Source: Kalaharituber pfeilii (lineage: Eukaryota > Ascomycota > Pezizomycetes > Pezizales > Pezizaceae). Taken from it: a stretch of DNA of 64,000 nt. The stretch spans positions 2,294,001 to 2,358,000 of the forward strand of contig WHUZ01000002.1 in assembly GCA_015179045.1 (NCBI GenBank). Direction: 5' to 3'. A program made the translations under genes and the position numbers. Position 1 is the first letter of the stretch. Every line of letters begins with the position of its first letter. Shown here piece after piece: positions 27,960 through 41,960 of this stretch. The notes beneath the pieces were generated by a model that made no database searches, was not told the DNA's origin, and was given only the letters and a program-made list of their open reading frames with translations.

Positions 27960-29440
27960 TGCTGATATCCCTGGTATCATTGTGTCCCTTCGAGAAACAC
28001 TCAATTCTCACAAGACCCTCGATATTACCTTCCGCAAGCAACGGCTTCGCCGACTCTACTTTATGAAACTGCTATTCAGAATGATGTTGGCAAAAGCAAA
28101 AGGCGGAGCAAGAGGTGATGGCGGCAAGGAACGAGGTCCTGGGGCTGCTTGAGGGGGTTGATGAATGGACAAAGGATGAAAAGGTCAAAATGGGCCGGAT
28201 GTGGTCGTTGACGAGTGTGCGGTTTGTGAGATCACCATTAGGATGTGTATCTATTTCTTTTTGGAATTAACTGAGCTCAAAGTAATGATCTACTTGTGTG
28301 GCAGTGTATCTCATTATGGTTCCATTCAACTATTCCCTCTATCTTAACATGTGACCTCTTGCTGGCAACCTTGGAGTTCTCAATGGTGGCATAGCTAACA
28401 AAGATGAAAGGAAAGTCTCTGTGCTCAAACCTTCCGAATTTGCGCCCTCATGCGCTAAGCTTCTCGTGGAGTTTCTTCCCAATTATCTTGATCCTAGCAT
28501 CATTGCAGTGGGTAATGGCGACGTTCGTGTCTCTACATGTCTTCTTGAACAGATGTTTGACCATATCTCATACACTTGTAATGCCACCATGGCTCGAATT
28601 GTGGCTGAAGCTGCAGCTAAGCATCTTACACCATGCTTGATAGAGTTTGGAAGCAAGAATCCTGATGTTTATGGCTATCATATGGATGCCGACTTGAAGG
28701 TTGCAGCCAGAAAGGTGGCTTGGGGGAGAACATTCAATGGAGGACAAGCTTGCTTGGGACTCGGTATAGTAAGTACTTGGTAGATATGTATAGGGCTAAC
28801 AATCACATAAAATTTGTTTATCTCATTATTCATCATCCAAATCCGACGAATTCATTCGGCATATCCAGGATTGGTGTAAGGAATTCTATCCTGGCTGGCC
28901 TACTGGCGCACAATGTCCGGATTTTGTCGTCTTGTCAATCAACGGCATTTTCAAGCGTATCCTCAATCTTTTATGACCACACCAGATTCCTCCCGGTACC
29001 GACGAGTCTGATTTGTTTATTCCACCTACCATCCTCAAAGTAACAAAGGATGATCCTCTCATTGAAGTGGAGAGATTTGGCCCAGTTATCACTGACTTGG
29101 AGATGGAATCCATTGATGAAGGAATCGAGCATGTAAACTCTCAACCATCTTCTCTGGCAGCGTACTTGTTCTCGCAAGCAAGACAAGGGACCATATTATC
29201 AAGCACATTCGTTGCGGAGGGGTTACAGAGAATGATAACTTTCTGTAGTCGAGGAACTGCCACTTTCCGGAATGGGCGAGTCGGGATACGGAAAAATGAA
29301 GGGAAAGTACAGCGTCGATAGCATGAGCTGTACCAAAGGGGTGCTCTATGCACCAAATTTCATGGACAGGCTGGGGTTGAGTGCGCGATACCCAGGGTCA
29401 GCTGAAGCACAGAAGAAGGCATATTTGGGTATGAGTCTAA
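27960..29440 (+). pseudogene. Aldehyde dehydrogenase pseudogene (fatty aldehyde dehydrogenase type)
   Basis: Pieces in different frames line up in family order: LRETLNSHKTLDITFRKQRL and RRLYFM near 27975-28070, LGLLEGVDEWTKDEKVKMG near 28140, VLKPSEFAPSCAKLLVEFLP to WGRTFNGGQACLG at 28421-28770, EFYPGWPTGAQCPDF near 28880, IPPTILKVTKDDPLIEVERF and onward at 29013-29200, and GESGYGKMKGKYSVDS near 29275. The class-3 ALDH fold is clear, but frameshifts and stops separate the pieces. Catalytic-site motifs have drifted: FDHISYTCNATMARI where the family has a Gly-rich turn, and IEFGSKNP where LELGGKSP is usual. The catalytic Cys (GQAC) is still present. A dead copy of an Hfd1/ALDH3-like gene. Confidence 0.8.
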
Positions 29441-30224
29441 GAAGCCCGCGTTTACTCGAGCAGAGGTCATGGAAGACGTAATAGCAATGAGGCTTGGGGG
29501 AGTTTTTCTAAGCTGATTGTATGCATACGTTAAAATTAGGAACTAGACTACTGTGTATCGTCACTTGGCCTGCATATACATAATAGTCAGTACATTAAGT
29601 GTACACACACATCGTATAATGGTCTATGGGCTTCACAAAGCTGTCACGTGTACTCGTACTGCATACCAAGGCGGCCAAGCCCATGCAATAGCTCTACTGC
29701 ACTCATGGCTTCTTAATTCATCAGATAAATTTCACGTAGTCTCGTAACCAGAATCTAAATAAGCAGAGTTGCATGATTAGATGGATTTTACCTATCTCGT
29801 AGATACCTGTCCATCTGTTCTCGTAGACTGGATTACGAGAAATGTGAAGCCAACACTGCTCTAGAATCCCCGAAATGGCGATGCCCTCATCTGCAATATC
29901 ATACAGTTTCTATAGCACATCATGTTGTAGCCTGAATAGTCTCGGCATTAACGTTTGCTGCTGGCCATCAGCAGCAATTAATTGTGATGACGCCAGTACC
30001 ACATGATTTTCCACCACCTCATGTGATTGGCCAATTCCAGGAGAGAAATCGTCCCAAATACTGTCGCACGACTTACTAGCCCTTCGGTAGGTAGTCTCGT
30101 GCCTACCCCTCGGCGACAGGTAAAAGTCAGCACCCTTTTACTTGAAGTTCACAGATTGCACTTGACGGCTTCTTTTCCACCATCGGCTACCTATTCCCAG
30201 CTTAAAGACCAACGACAGAAAAAC
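29441..30224. other. Intergenic, promoter side of formaldehyde dehydrogenase
   Basis: No gene seen. A CACGTG box lies at about 29645, and TGATGACGCCA near 29974 resembles a CRE/ATF site. These are short motifs and only suggestive. Confidence 0.4.
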
Positions 30225-31891
<1,667 letters not shown>

Positions 31892-34345
31892 TGACAAACG
31901 AGAATGGATATACTTCTAGCCACTATGTACAACTTGGGTATTTTCGTGCCGGGTGTTGGCTCTGGTTTGGATACAATATGATATTGATACGTGAAGAAGC
32001 ATTTCTGTATCCTACGCACCTAAGTTCCCACCCGCATGGGACATCTGTTAACTCCAGATGTCCATGCCCATTGCTTCAGCATTAGGCCTACTTAGATGAT
32101 GTAGAGCACGTGAGGTCTAGAATGACATGCAGATCTGGGTTTTCCGGTTTGTACCGTGGTTCGACGTGCAGCCGACGCCACTCAGATAAAGTGATTGGCT
32201 TCTAAAGTGCCAAGGCGCCTCTCCCGAGACTCTGGCACGTGGCCATCATACCTTTGAATCTCTAACCTAGGCTTGGCTGTGCAGTACTCGTAATTTCCGG
32301 TGTGCCTGGCCCTGCCACCACCCTGGGGACCTGCACGCGCGTGATGATCGTCTTCTAGATCTCCAGTGCGGAACGCTAGATCGAGGGTGCCGCTGTGCGG
32401 GCAGCCAGCAATCCTCAGACATCACGAGAAACTATGATAACCTAACGCACGCCATTTTGATTTTGTTGCATATGATACCTTTCAGCGTTGAGGGGGAGTA
32501 CTTACAAAGACTGACTGCGGGTCCCGCCACAAGACTTCAAGCTCAGACGCCACTGCTCCTTACTTCGCCTCATGCCAGCCTTACTGACGGCGTGCTATTT
32601 CCCAAACTCCTCCTCCCGCAATTCTCGGACACAGTCCATAACCACGGCATGCTTACCGAGATGTTTAAGAAGTACCTCGTTGTTCCAACAATCCCTGTTG
32701 AGACTTGTCTGAAACAGCACTGGCACAAACTAGGGAGTGACGCTTCAACAATGTCGGCCGCGGAGATGGATGACAAGGGCAGGTATCTGCATGATGAAGA
32801 ATCCGGAGCAGCTGTCCCAACCCATCAACTGGGTGGAACAGTAGTTTTCGCCTGGGCTAAACACAATAGCAGGTGAATTATGCTTCTCTTGCATTAATGG
32901 GGAAAGTGGCATCTTTACATACATTTCAGGAAGTGAAGCGCAAATATTGACACAAACAACGAAGGGGTTCACAATCCCAACCCATGCCATTGTGCCACAT
33001 TGCATGGTCTCTGGTTCTATGATACTCAAAAGTTACATTCACAAGGGCGTCTTAAAAGCCGCCAGGCTGATCCAGCTAATTGCTGGCGAATGCAGTTGCA
33101 GGGGATGCATGAGGGTCTCTGGAAGGATCTTTTGTTCATGAGGCTCTGTAATATGTAGTGGAAGACCAAACGATGGGTTCTTAAGAAAAGGAAGCAGCGA
33201 AGCCAGTCTTTATCTACGGAATCACAAATATCCTTCCCACCCATCCATCCACTTGGCTGTGCGATAACTTGATCTGCGCCTAGATAACTCCGAAATCGGG
33301 GCATTGTACAACAAACATACTTTGGCATTGACCAAATCGAGCAGTATCTCTTTTGGTTCTCCAATTTTGCCTTACAACCCAATTACAATTCTGACACTAC
33401 AGGCAACAACACTTCAGGCAATACTACAGGCATTCGTTAGCGGCCATTATTGTTGCATAATTGTTCTGGTATCTGATTCTCTTATTCCTGACATATTGTC
33501 GGCCTCCAGTGAAGTCAACTGAGTGTATCTGAGATTGTGAATACACATATCAGGCCAAAGCTTGCTGCGGTTGGTATAATATTCGAAAGTGGACGGAAAC
33601 GGCACCATTTACCGAGCCGAGCTTGATAAAACATAAGAGGCCTCGACAGTTTACGTATTCCTGCATTCGTATACGTTACCGTTCGCAGTAACACACTCAC
33701 CTCAAAGAGTTTGACACTATTACAGGATAGGAGAGTGGATATCAAGTGGCAGTTGCGATCAACAACTGTCAACTGGTGGCGCTTGGTAGCGTCTGGCCCT
33801 CGTCTGGTTAACAGATAACTATACAACACTCGGTCAACCGCTTTATTCAGCATTCCTGATATATAAATTGGATCACACCAACGTTCTGATACGACTGTAG
33901 ACCTAGCTCGACGTTTTATGTGAGTTCATCTTCAATAGGCTTTTTCTATGCATCTAGCATTACGGCTTCCTCCACATCATATGAACCATCTTCTATATCG
34001 CTCCGATTCCTTCTCCTTCCAACAACTGATATAATTGGCAGAAAATTGGCCAGGCATTCACCACCAACAATTTGGGAATCTCCATGTGTACGTACAACAC
34101 TGGGGAATTGGTGTCGTAGGAATATATTCCACCTTGGTGTCAAGATATCAGCTTATCGCCCTCATTGACAGCATGAACTGCCTGTTGACATCTTCGCTCG
34201 TGAAATCCCCGGAGAAGCTTTTTCCTAGCTCACCTACGCTCAAATCGGAGCTCTGTATGTCATCTAATCCGACATATTTTGCCGGTCTTGAATTAGATCG
34301 AAGGCTAATCCCTTTGTTGCTCCTCCAGATTCATCAGGCACAGAT
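31892..34345. other. Intergenic, one unassigned frame at 32457-32876
   Basis: A 139-codon frame (32457-32876) contains LPQFSDTVHNHGMLTEMF and has no family I recognise; splice support is lacking. The rest holds short frames only. The stretch before 34346 is the likely promoter of the phosphodiesterase gene. Confidence 0.3.
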
Positions 34346-35664
34346 ATGTCGGATGAGAACTTCCTAGCACCAAAAATACAATTTCCTCAGGCCATTGCTC
34401 ATCGGGGGTATGTTATCTGTCTGCACCTATGATATCATGAGCAGTTCCCTGAGCGAATGCAGGCTTCCCTCAAAGTATCCTGAGAACACGATGAGTAGCT
34501 TCAGGGGCGCAGTGAACTTGCGTACACATGCGCTGGAAACTGGTTGGTTGTTCTCATTTGCGCATGGGATAATTGCTAACAACTGATATCAGATCTTCAT
34601 ATCACACGTGACAACGTAGTAGTATTATCTCATGTATGCATGTGCGCAAGTCTTCTAACATCAACTTGGAATACTGATGATTTCATTTGGATCAGGATGC
34701 AACACTACTACGTTGCTTTGGTGTTGACAAGCGCATCATTGACTGCGATTATTCATACATCAAAACTCTCCGCACCCTCAAGTCTCCTCCGGAGGAAATG
34801 CCAACGCTGAAAGAGCTGCTGATATTCTTACTTCAGCCTGCTGTGATCCATACCTGGTTATTGTTAGACATAAAGCTTGATAACAATCCAGAGGATGTGT
34901 TGCGGTTGACAGCAGAAGTTCTGAGGGAAGTTGGTGGAGGTGGTGCAGAGATGTGGGAAGGAAGGGTCGTTTTGGGTATCTGGGCATTGAGCTATGTTTC
35001 TGTATATTCCCCCGAAGGCGTATCGTACTTTTGGATCGCTTATTTTCAAACTATATAGCTCTGTGAACAGTATCTACCTGGTTTTCCTATAACAGTGTGT
35101 TACCTCGAATCTATGGTGCTTCATGATCTTGCTGATTTGCGGTAGCATATAGGAATCTGCACCACTTATGCACGACAATTCTTGAAAATCCCAGGGGTAT
35201 CTTTCAATATGTATCATGCGGTCCTAGCCAACCGTTGTGGATTAAAATTCGTTGAGGACGCAAGGAAAGCTGGGAGAGAGGTGTACTCTTGGACTATAAA
35301 TGACGAAAGCCTAATGAAGTGGAGCATTCACCATCAGCTTGCTGGCGTATGCGTGGACGATGTAGGAGAATATTTCCGGTAACTCCCCTCACTGATCATC
35401 GAGGCCTCTAGAAAACTGACAATTTGCAACAGGGTATGCCGCGAATACAAGTCAGGGGAAAACTCAAAACACTTCTGGGGTTGGAAAAAAGAATTGCAGC
35501 TCCGAGGTTTTGCGTTTCTAGGCTGGCTTTTTACGTTTTTGCTCAGGTGGAAGTATTGCGGAGGACTGAAAGGAGTTAAAGGGGAGAGGAAGATGCTAGA
35601 GCAGCATCTGCAGCTCATAGGGCGGTTGGGCTCACGACCTGAGACGCCCGTAGTGGTGGACTGA
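34346..35664 (+). CDS. Glycerophosphodiester phosphodiesterase, Pgc1-like
   Basis: MSDENFLAPKIQFPQAIAHR is spliced to GLPSKYPENTMSSFRGAV, then ETDLHITRDNVVVLSH and DATLLRCFGVDK, which together give the GDPD motifs HRG, PENT, DLHITRD and SHD. Further exons supply PTLKELLIF, HTWLLLDIKL, CEQYLPGFPIT, TTYARQFLKIPGVSFNM and VYSWTIND. The C-terminus is hydrophobic (LRGFAFLGWLFTFLLRWKY), matching the tail anchor of yeast Pgc1, a phospholipase C that degrades excess phosphatidylglycerol on lipid droplets and mitochondria. The intron after LGIWALSY is placed by family alignment (GTTTCT donor) and is the least sure; the others have GTATGT or GTTGGT donors. Confidence 0.88.
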
Positions 35665-36719
35665 GTAGGAACTGGCTGAAAGTGCATGTATGAACAAAGT
35701 CATTCCATCTAGTCATAGTGTATATTTTTGTTACCAATGTGTTGTCAAAAATTGGTGTTAGGGGAAATATATTCTCGGTCTTTTCTTGAGTTTGTGTGTG
35801 CTTATTTGTTAGCTTTTGTTAGCGAGGTTTCCTCTTCAAAGAGCTCTTCAGCGCTGCGAAAATAATAAGAATGCTAGAAATAATGCGCATGGGGCGTAAA
35901 GTTGATGCCGGCGTTGAAAAGGGCATGCCGAACAGTTCAGGTACACTCTCAATTCAATATTCTGACCTAGTCGACTGAAATAGTTGAATTTGTCACTTGG
36001 CCAAATACTCCAGCATGCACATGTGCAACTACACCTCCCAGGCCAAACTGGGATCATGATTGCTCAGAAGCGGAAGGAGAAGACTGATAAATGTGGATGA
36101 TGGCAAAATGACTCGACATGGAATTGGATGCGCATGGGAGAATAAAGTTATTCATTGCAAATCTGCGGTATACATGTAACGGTTCGCGCACAGCGAGACC
36201 GCGAAGCACCAGACTGCAAACTAGCCATGGGCCCGATACAGACATTCCGAATCCCGGTGTGTTGATCATGACGATCCTGAAACTCTTATTTATGCTCCAG
36301 ATCTGGGCATACTCAATCTTGCATAGTGTAAGGATGTTTCCAGTCTGCACTTGTAATGGAGGCCCAAATCAATAATAGGCTTCCATGATATATGGCGCTG
36401 ACCCAAAACGACTTAAAGATTTGCATATTATGATTTCGACTCCTTGATTTTTCTTTGCGAGTGTTTGGACAAGCAAGCCAGGCGCATCATGATGGATACA
36501 GTCATTATATGGATATACCCCTGTTTGTACAGAGCATACTGGCAGATTATCTAGTAAATGGTTTTAACTTTATCAAAGTTTTTGCATAGAGGTTGATGTA
36601 ACAAAACGTGGAAGGTGTTCGTTAAGGGTAACAGCGCTATTGCAAACCGGTATATGACAACGAATAAAAAATTCTAAGCTGGAGAATCGATATGTGCAAT
36701 CGGGATAATTCAAATACGT
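35665..36719. other. Intergenic, convergent 3' gap
   Basis: AT-rich sequence between converging genes with no frame I can support and no clear repeat. Confidence 0.5.
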
Positions 36720-38262
36720 TTAGTTATCTGCTGGAAATACCAGCAGCGCCAATCGATGTCGAACTAGGAGGCCAACAAGGCCAGCAACCACCTGTAGCCC
36801 CATTATTCCCATGGCTAACCTGTCTTCCCTCATGGGTCCCCATATAATCAGCCAGAAATTCAGTATCGTCAAATTGCTGACCTCGACAGGCTCCCCTTGA
36901 GCGTTGGTCCACAACTTCACCAGGCGCATCTGCGCGAGAAGCTTAAGGGCCAACTTCACCAAGTAGGAGGGAGGTCGACTAAATTGAGCACGTGATGGTT
37001 CGAGAAGACCAGTCTGAGAATTGAAATGAGGCAGCCGGTGTCGAGGACATGGAATAACGCGGAATAATTGGGGCGCGGAGTAGAGGAAGTTGAATATCTG
37101 TGGGATAAAGAGCAGTAGTAGTGTCTTGGAGAAATGTCCCAAGATACCGACAACAGCAAAAACCATTCCAGCAAAATAGCAGTATGTATCTCCAACAAAA
37201 ACCTTGGCAGGATACCAATTGTGGTACATCAATGCCAAAGAAACTCCAAGGAACGGTAGGATGAAGTACAGAGAAAACAGATGACTGTCTGTTGCAGGGT
37301 GATTGGGAATTGTGAGATAAAGGTAATCATTGAGGATGATCATAAGCCCTATGACAATAGACTGGCCCACTTCGACGCCATTGATCCCAGCAAGTATATT
37401 GATGGAATTGGGACAGAATATAGCTATGGCAGCCATGTATGCGTAGTATATCCAGCCTACCAAAATTAGGAATATCCGAACATCAGCATTAGGTACTGGA
37501 AACATACCAAGATTCAGAAGTTGTCCCAAATAGGGTTGCAGAGGTGTAGGTACAACGACGTGCGTAACTCCAAAATCAACGTAATACACCATCAACATGG
37601 GGATAGCAGCAATTGCAGGAAGGAAAAGCTTGTGCCTCCACCTGATGTCAAAGAGGTCATCTCCTATGCCCAGCAGCACCATGCATTGGAGGGAAAGAAT
37701 TGCAGACAGATAATCTCCTAACTAGTGAGGGAAACCGTGTGAGCGCCGTAAAATGGTATTGTGGAACAGGCTCGCGGCTCCAACCTTGTCATGAGGGAAC
37801 CTATGCAAAAGCCTGCCCGTCTCAACCTCCTGTAGTTCAATGGCGGCGTCCCGATTACCACCTCCGGAAGTGGTCGTAACGAGGTACTCATAAAACGGAA
37901 AAGGAAGGAATAAGATCATGCAGAAGAGATAGACAATAGCACACACAGCTCCCATCGTCTCGGGCCTAGAAAACGATTGATTAGCACCCACAAAGCAAGG
38001 TTTAGCTAGCTGTTTAGTTCTAGGGAGACAAACAGTTCTGGTTTGGATGTTTTGGCGAGATCTTTGCCTTTTAAACCAACTTTCTTGAACGAGTTCCCAA
38101 GCCAGAATATCCCGCAGAAGCTGGCAGAGAAGGCAATGCCCCAAAGCCTACAGATGCAAGAATTGGCTCACCATCTCCTTCAAATACCGTATATATCAAA
38201 CCAATGCAGGAGCCGGTGAGAGCAAAGTGGACGAAATACCAAGCCCAGGATAGTTCAGGCAT
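36720..38262 (-). CDS. ALG7: UDP-GlcNAc:dolichyl-phosphate GlcNAc-1-phosphate transferase
   Basis: On the minus strand the ATG at 38262 opens MPELSWAWYFVHFALTG, a first membrane helix, followed by IAFSASFCGIFWLGNSFKK and GLKGKDLAKTSKPEL. After an intron come PETMGAVCAIVYLF, TTTSGGGNRDAAIELQEVE and GRLLHRFPHDK, then after another LGDYLSAILSLQCMVLLGIG, DDLFDIRWRHKLFLPAIA, NSINILAGINGVEVGQS and MYHNWYPAKVFVGDTYCYF. These are the conserved loops of Alg7/DPAGT1, the ER enzyme that starts N-glycan assembly and is the tunicamycin target. In exon 1 the frame slips by one base at a run of four G (minus strand; 38139-38142), where one more G would restore GFG-GIAFS. Alg7 is essential in yeast, so a base missing from the sequence is more likely than a dead gene. 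Confidence 0.92.
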
Positions 38263-38586
38263 TCTATAATCATTGGGTATGGCAGAATGGGTCCTTGTGA
38301 GTTTTTGCAATTTTCGGAAATGAGTATTGGAGGTTTCGTTTCGCGGTGAACTGTGCAACTACTGGCACACCAATTCCGCTGGGACGGTAATGTGCAAAGG
38401 CGTTTGGTGAGGCCACGTTCTTTCGGCGTCCCTGCCAAGCCGCAATAAGGTTTCTCCGACATCACGTGCAGCTCAACGTCAGCTTCATTGCGCGGTCGCG
38501 AAGCTCTGGAAGAGCACAGGCGGACTTTACAGGATAGCAGTGTGAACAGTCTCAGCCCATCACCTAGCTGGCTGCAGTCTGGCGGT
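38263..38586. promoter_or_regulatory. Shared promoter of the divergent ALG7 / SEH1 pair
   Basis: The two start codons are 324 bases apart and face away from each other. A CACGTG box (Cbf1/bHLH-type site) lies at 38464-38469. I see no TATA box I would rely on. Confidence 0.5.
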
Positions 38587-40097
38587 ATGCCTCCATCTCA
38601 GCCTCCCAAAGCGGCATATTACATCCCCTTCAATACAGGTCATGACGATCTCATTCATGATGTGTGTTATGGTTGTTCACCCATGAACGTGCGATTGCCA
38701 TTATGATCCCTAGCTAATTTTGAGGTTCTCTCAAGACTTCTATGGAAAACGCATTGTTACGTGCTCGTCAGACCAGCGATTGAAAATATTTGATCTCAAT
38801 GATGACGGGGAGTGGATTCAAAGCGAGTCCTGGAAAGCCCATGATGGCAGCATCTCAAAAGTACGTCACAGAATCGGGATCCCAGCGAATCAAGGCCTGC
38901 TTGTGCGAAAGAGGAGGATAATGGAATCCAGAATGCAGTGCAGAGCTTAGAAATTTAGGCTTGCGGCCACTGTTGGGCTAATAGAGTGTCCTTTACTAGG
39001 TTATCTGGGCCCATCCAGAGCATGGGCACATTATCGCTAGCTGTTCCAATGATAGGACCGTTCGGATATGGGAGGAGCAGGAATTTGGTAGGCTCAGGTT
39101 GGAACTTATTTATCTTATGATGCGGAGGGGTCTGATACCGGTCAGAACCGAAATCTAGCGCTCGACGATGGAAACGACAAGCGGTTATTACCCTAGATGT
39201 GGCAATCCATGATATTTCCTTCGCCCCGGTGCATCGAGGGTTAAAAATTGCAAGTATATCGCCTGCTGGAATCGTTTACATTCACGAAGCACAGGAACCG
39301 CAAGATCCATCCATTTGGATGCTCCAGGAACAAATATCTATTCTCCGGAACCAACCACCTCGGGAGACGGAAGTGTCGTTTGTCGTTGAATACTGTCCGT
39401 CCAGATGGGGTGGAGAACAGTTGGCTGTTGGGGCCATGGACACAGTGAGAATTTATCGGCAGAAAAGCAACAATAAATACAAAGCTACGGAAGAATTACT
39501 GGGTCATAATAATCTCGTAAGGAGTATAGCTTGGGCACCAACGATGGGCAGAAGCTATCATTTGATAGCGACTGCATGTAAGGATGGACATGTGCGAATT
39601 TTCAAGCTCACGGACACAAGACCACATTCGGTCACGCAGGCTAAGCCTCGCAGAAGGGGAGGGGAGGGTATTCGAGCAGGTGGGCATCCAGCATTTTCAT
39701 TGAGCGGAGAAGGGGAACCCGCGAAGGCTCTAGGAGGGTCACTACTAATATGCCTGCATCTGGGACAGACGAACCGATGACACCTGGGGATATGGACGAA
39801 GATGAAGAGGATAACGATGACTTTGAGGATGGTATCGGTGGGTACAAGGTGGAGTTAATTGCCAATTTCGCAGATCACGGGAAAGATGTGTGGAGGGTCA
39901 AGTGGAACTCGACAGGAACGATCTTAATGAGCGCAGGGGACGATGGGAAGATCAGGCTATGGAAGGCGAGTCTGAATGGAGAATTCCGATGCATGAGCGA
40001 GATAAGCTCGAGACGAGGAGAGTATGTTTTAAATTGCGCATCGATGACAACACTGGGAAGCTAACGAACTAACAGGGATGAAGAAGAGGACATCTGA
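38587..40097 (+). CDS. SEH1: Nucleoporin SEH1 (WD40)
   Basis: Exons 38587-38665, 38736-38860, 39000-39087, 39146-39679, 39769-40021 and 40076-40097 keep phase and give 366 residues. WD40 blades read GHDDLIHDVYFYGKRIVTC, SSDQRLKIFDL, WKAHDGSIS, HIIASCSNDRTVRIW, ISFAPVHRGLKIASISPAG, LIATACKDGHVRIF and GTILMSAGDDGKIRLWKA. The protein ends in a charged tail (EDEEEDI). SEH1 is a beta-propeller in the Y-shaped Nup84/Nup107 complex of the nuclear pore and in the SEA/GATOR2 complex on the vacuole. The fifth intron has a TACTAAT branch site, and without it the frame would seem broken at 39.7 kb. An acidic loop (GDMDEDEEDNDDFEDG) precedes the last blade. Confidence 0.93.
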
Positions 40098-40658
40098 GCA
40101 CGTACAAATTTAGTTTACCTACGAAGGATTGCACATAGAAGGGCCTGGATAATATGAGGATAAGACAGAAATGGTCTGCTTTTAGAGAGGTAGTAATATA
40201 TTTCTTGATTATCTTGGCAACCCTTCGTGGCCCTGGCAATCGGCACAATGCCAGAGCGTGGGACTGGAGAAACTGAGTGTGGCTCCGCTCTACACTTAAA
40301 CTCAATGGATAGATTATGTGACACGCTAGTCCTGATTTAGTCAGCATTAGTTGAATTCTGCATAAAGGGTAGATTTTACTTAAGTAGTCTCGAACCAGAT
40401 TACACATCGCTGCAGCGTGTCAGTTAAATTCAGTGGTGTAAACGCAGTGGGGGGAAGCTAAGAATTGAATTCCACGGAAGAGATGCAGTTGAGGATAATT
40501 GGACGGTGTATGAGGAGCAACAAAAAAGTGTGCAAGTTGAAATACGCCACCAGAGAGGTACAGGACTCCGCGCGACCAGTTATGCGGCCATTGTAAAGTA
40601 TAAAAACGAGCTATCTGGTACGGCAACGCATAGGGAGGAAAGTGCAGAAAGATTTTTT

Positions 40659-40792
40659 TACAATAATGTCAGGATTTTGTGTTGCGTTACATTGTGAATG
40701 CGAACAATTTATTCCATCACAAAATATGCGAAAATGTGGAGACCAAGACTGTGGTCATCCGAAAGGAACTCACCACGGATCTACCGCATTAT
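40659..40792 (+). repeat. Left arm of a perfect 134-bp inverted repeat (foldback)
   Basis: Identical over 134 of 134 bases to the reverse complement of 40832-40965, with a 39-base spacer. The arm, read inwards from either side, encodes MSGFCVALHCECEQFIPS followed by a Cys/His-rich stretch (KCGDQDCGHPKGTHH). A transcript would form a long, uninterrupted hairpin. Confidence 0.97.
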
Positions 40793-40831
40793 GAGAAGAA
40801 GATGGCATAATGGCAGTAGATGATGCAGTAG

Positions 40832-40965
40832 ATAATGCGGTAGATCCGTGGTGAGTTCCTTTCGGATGACCACAGTCTTGGTCTCCACATTTTCGCATAT
40901 TTTGTGATGGAATAAATTGTTCGCATTCACAATGTAACGCAACACAAAATCCTGACATTATTGTA
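40832..40965 (-). repeat. Right arm of the perfect 134-bp inverted repeat
   Basis: Reverse complement of 40659-40792 without a mismatch. The minisatellite starts directly after this arm. Confidence 0.97.
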
Positions 40966-41190
40966 GAGGGTGATAGAGTGACGAAGAGTGGCAAAGCGAA
41001 GAGTGACGAAGCGAAGAGTGATAAAGCGAAGAGTGATGAAGAGCGACGAAGAGCGACGAAGAGTAATGAAGAGCGAAGAGTGATGAAGAACGAAGAGTGA
41101 TGAAGAACGAAGAGTGATGAAGAACGAAGAGTGATGAAGAACGAAGAGTGATGAAGAACGAAGAGTGATGAAGAGTGAAGAGTAAAGAAT
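40966..41190 (+). repeat. GA-rich minisatellite, 17-bp unit
   Basis: GAAGAGTGATGAAGAAC repeats about six times with perfect or near-perfect copies at 41084-41175. Shorter degenerate units (GAAGAGTGAYRAAGC) precede it. It does not keep an open reading frame I can support. Confidence 0.9.
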
Positions 41191-41859
41191 AAAGAATATT
41201 TTTTTTAATTATTATTTTTCAATCTCTTTATATAACTTTTTTTTTTTTTTTTTATACTCGTTTAAGTAATTCTACTTTACATTATACTAAAATAATTTTA
41301 TACTATTTTTATAATAATTCTATAAATACTTTATGTCTTATGCACAGACTCTATTGTTCGTTACTGACATGTTACAATTTGTAAAATAAATCACTTATTT
41401 CTATGATATGTTACAAGTAAAAGTATAAATTTATTACTATGGCGTATCTAGCTATAAGTGTATGTTCTAATCAAGCTACTACAGAAATTATTGACCAGCA
41501 ACAGTAATATCACAGCTACAGAAATTATTGACCAGCAACACAGTCGCGGTCAATTTCTGGAGAGGCCCTATAAGCTTAGGCTAGTCAGCTAAGATTTGAA
41601 CCAGTGTAGTAGTCAGTTAGTAGAACCGGACAAAGAACTTGCTAACTAGACCACATACACATTGTTGCAACGTGGGTGCTAAATCAAATATTAGACGCTA
41701 AGTAAGCCCCTTGCGAGTGGCGTGTCAGTGCGCAAAGCCTCTACCAACAACATCAGTGCGCAAAAAATCTTTCTGCACTTTCCTCCCTATGCGTTGCCGT
41801 AATCTGGTCCCAACTCCCAATTCGTCATTGCTAGAATTTCTAACTCCCAAGAGATCATC

Positions 41860-41960
41860 GCCGGAACTGGAGCATTACAGTCCATCTTATTTACTTCTAA
41901 ATGCTGGACAGTCCTTTTCTCTGTTCAACGTGAGAATTGAACCGGAGCCTGAGAGAAACA
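41860..41960 (-). repeat. Dispersed repeat fragment related to 9134-9215
   Basis: Shares GGAGCATTACAGTCCATCTT with the copy near 9.1 kb, again followed by TTGAACCGG, which on the minus strand resembles a Pol III B box. Probably a decayed SINE-like element. Confidence 0.35.

Noticed and set aside
39660..39770. Frameshift in SEH1 between the basic loop and the acidic loop
   Set aside because: An intron from 39680 to 39768 with a TACTAAT branch site restores phase exactly.
41580..41680. Genuine tRNA gene on the minus strand
   Set aside because: A- and B-box-like motifs are present, but the T-stem and acceptor stem do not pair, so only a decayed tRNA-like repeat is supported.
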